DNA from: Blastocatellia bacterium
GTDB lineage: Bacteria > Acidobacteriota > Blastocatellia > Chloracidobacteriales > JADJPF01
Direction of reading: 5' to 3'
Assembly (NCBI GenBank): GCA_023265235.1
Contig: JAHFUF010000187.1
Span: 1-8,328, forward strand
DNA: 8,328 nt
The notes under the pieces: generated by a model
Database searches by the model: none
Seen by the model: the letters and a program-made list of their open reading frames with translations, nothing else
Told to the model about the DNA's origin: nothing
Shown: positions 7,026 to 8,328 of the stretch, one piece after another
Position numbering within the stretch: the first letter of the stretch is position 1
How the letters are laid out: each line of letters opens with the position of its first letter
Position numbers and translations under genes: made by a program

Positions 7026-7050
7026 TAAAGAAGGGCGAACAGTCCACCCC
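7026..7050 (-). terminator. Stem-loop right after the permease stop, likely terminator
   Basis: In the - strand RNA, bases 7050-7043 (GGGGUGGA) pair with 7039-7032 (UUCGCCCU): eight pairs including three to four G-U wobbles, around a CUG triloop. UCUUU follows the stem. It begins two bases after the permease TAG (7055-7053). On the + strand the wobbles become C-A or A-C mismatches, so the structure belongs to the permease transcript. The T-run is short; efficiency is uncertain. Confidence 0.45.
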
Positions 7051-7052
7051 TA

Positions 7053-8195
7053 CTAAACAGATTGTTGCTTTTTAAATCGCCAAGCAGCAATGAACATAGC
7101 AATAGTACCTATTGAAAACATTACTAATGCGCTGTACCAAAGATGCTCAAAACCAGCACCCCTAACCATTATGCCTCTAGTAATATTAATGTAATGTGTA
7201 GTAGGTATTAGAGATGCAATCCATTGAAAAGCTTTTGGCATGCTGGTAATTTCAAAAAAGACTCCTCCTAAAAATAAGGAAAATAAATCTAGTGCTATAG
7301 CAATTTGATTAGCAGCCATAAGTGTGTTTGTTGTTACTGAAATTAATGCACCTATTGCTAGGCATACCCAAAGAAATGGTAATGTTAATAGAAGTAATAA
7401 AATATAACTTCCTTGTATGGTGAGGTTTAGGACAAAATACGACATTACTAGCACAACAGTCTGTTGAATAATACCTAATGCGCCATAAGGTAAGAGTTTC
7501 CCTATAATTATTCCTAAAGGCTTAGCTGGGGTAAGATAAAGTTGATCTATAGTGCCTTTTTCTTTTTCTCTAGCAACCGCACCAGCAGCCATCATTAAAG
7601 CTATTGATTGTACATGCAAAGCAACCAGTCCAGGAATAATAAAATTTGGAGTGTAAGTATTAGGATTAAAAAGAATTATTTGACGAGCCTCTACATTTAC
7701 CTGTTCGCTTGGTACTAGGCTTTTTGCTAGCGTTAATTTAATAGACTGTTGTGCTGCTACACCATCAGCAGCAGCAAGCGCGGCTGTAGTTACAATGGAG
7801 TTTGAACCATCTGTAAGCACCAAAACATTTGCATTTCCTTCAGAAATCCTTCTTGAATAATCGCTAGGTATTTTTAGTGCAACTCTAGCCTCACCAGAAA
7901 CTACAGTGTCATAAATTTCCTTATCAGAATACGCCTGTTTGACTAGTAAAAAAGTATCTGTGTTAAGAAAGCTTTTTATCATCTCTCTGCTTTCTTGACT
8001 ATTAGACATATCATAAACAACCATTGGAACTTGACGAACATTAGTGTCTATTGCTATGCCAATAAGCACTATTTCTACCGCGGTCATAATAAGTGAAAGC
8101 AGTCGCACTTGCCAACTACGTATAATATGAATACATTCTTTTTCAAAAACTGGCCATATACCATAAAGAAAACTTTTCTTTTTTATTAAAGCCAT
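7053..8195 (-). CDS. ABC-2 type transporter permease (YhhJ/YbhR-like)
   Basis: 380 residues, the usual length for this family; ATG at 8195, TAG at 7055-7053. Layout: a basic cytoplasmic N-terminus, first membrane helix ~33-50, a large extracytoplasmic domain ~51-185, then about five further helices (~186-206, 232-256, 262-286, 293-315, 352-372) and a short basic tail. The diagnostic segment after the second helix, V-A-R-E-K-E-K-G-T-I-D-Q-L (208-220) followed by 'TPAKPLGIIIGKLLPY', is the coupling-helix region that meets the ATP-binding subunit. The long extracytoplasmic domain is typical of permeases that work with an HlyD-like adaptor and an ATPase to export drugs or metabolites. Neither partner is visible, but they would be expected further upstream on the same strand. 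A gene fragment ends 56 bases before this start. The polyketide synthase follows 255 bases downstream, suggesting a role in exporting its product; that link is inference from position only. Confidence 0.92.
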   Translation of the reverse strand: MALIKKKSFLYGIWPVFEKECIHIIRSWQVRLLSLIMTAVEIVLIGIAIDTNVRQVPMVVYDMSNSQESREMIKSFLNTDTFLLVKQAYSDKEIYDTVVSGEARVALKIPSDYSRRISEGNANVLVLTDGSNSIVTTAALAAADGVAAQQSIKLTLAKSLVPSEQVNVEARQIILFNPNTYTPNFIIPGLVALHVQSIALMMAAGAVAREKEKGTIDQLYLTPAKPLGIIIGKLLPYGALGIIQQTVVLVMSYFVLNLTIQGSYILLLLLTLPFLWVCLAIGALISVTTNTLMAANQIAIALDLFSLFLGGVFFEITSMPKAFQWIASLIPTTHYINITRGIMVRGAGFEHLWYSALVMFSIGTIAMFIAAWRFKKQQSV

Positions 8196-8200
8196 TTTTT

Positions 8201-8205
8201 CTCCT
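8201..8205 (-). promoter_or_regulatory. Strong Shine-Dalgarno of the permease gene
   Basis: The - strand reads AGGAG followed by five A before the ATG at 8195. This is the best ribosome binding site in the window and fixes the permease start. Confidence 0.8.
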
Positions 8206-8251
8206 ACTAAACAATATTTTTGAAGTCAACAGAAAGTTAAGACTGAGAGGT

Positions 8252-8328
8252 TTAAGAAAACTTGTCTCTAAAATTACCAATTCCTATAGGATCAAGAGCC
8301 AAACCCATAGTGTTAAGAGAAGCAGCCT
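8252..8328 (-). CDS. C-terminal end of an unidentified gene (truncated by window)
   Basis: On the - strand one frame stays open from the window edge for 24 codons to a TAA at 8254-8252; the other two frames hit stops earlier. The visible peptide includes 'MGLALDPIGIGNFRDKFS' at its very end. Gene spacing supports it: the stop is 56 bases before the permease start on the same strand, a normal operon gap. I do not recognise the family from so little sequence. A second ABC-2 permease or the ATP-binding subunit would be the usual neighbour, but that is a guess from context. Confidence 0.5.
   Translation of the reverse strand, partial: AASLNTMGLALDPIGIGNFRDKFS

Noticed and set aside
1..8328. tRNA or rRNA genes, insertion sequence ends, origin elements
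   Set aside because: No cloverleaf, rRNA-like segment, transposase frame or flanking terminal repeats seen on either strand by eye.

Overview
The window is AT-rich bacterial DNA (roughly one third G+C by eye). It holds two gene groups that face each other, separated by a 293-base gap. The combination of a DUF5678-type protein, a small retropepsin-like protein, a Uma2-family PD-(D/E)XK protein and a modular polyketide synthase with 'mixed' KS features fits Acidobacteriota (Blastocatellia-like) or Cyanobacteriota. No marker gene is present, so this placement is an inference from gene families and style only.

Left part, + strand (1-1908): the 3' part of a gene ending in a DUF5678-like domain; a clan AA (retropepsin-like) aspartic protease gene that begins 2 bases after it and is probably translationally coupled; and a Uma2-family nuclease-like gene with an unusual low-complexity insert and a C-terminal coiled coil. 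Such genes are commonly found as scattered accessory genes. Nothing here ties them to the polyketide genes.

Middle (1909-2201): non-coding. It contains two inverted repeats downstream of the Uma2 gene, which may end the rightward transcript.

Right part, - strand (2202-8328): read in the direction of transcription, this is the last 24 codons of an unidentified gene, a 56-base gap, an ABC-2 type export permease with a strong ribosome binding site, a 255-base spacer full of GC-rich palindromes, and a single-module type I polyketide synthase (KS-AT-KR-ACP, 1531 residues from the preferred start). The AT carries the HAFH signature of malonyl-CoA specificity. The module lacks DH, ER and thioesterase domains, and no release enzyme follows it. 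A plausible reading is the 3' end of a polyketide or hybrid peptide-polyketide cluster in which the permease belongs to an exporter of the product. The product and the rest of the cluster lie outside the window.

The most unusual DNA-level structure is the permease-PKS spacer: four consecutive stem-loops built on CCC/GGG cores, plus a fifth just after the permease stop that pairs well only in the minus-strand RNA. These look like dispersed REP-like palindromes that may also act as terminators or mRNA-end stabilisers between exporter and synthase. I did not find convincing evidence of an entirely new multi-gene system.
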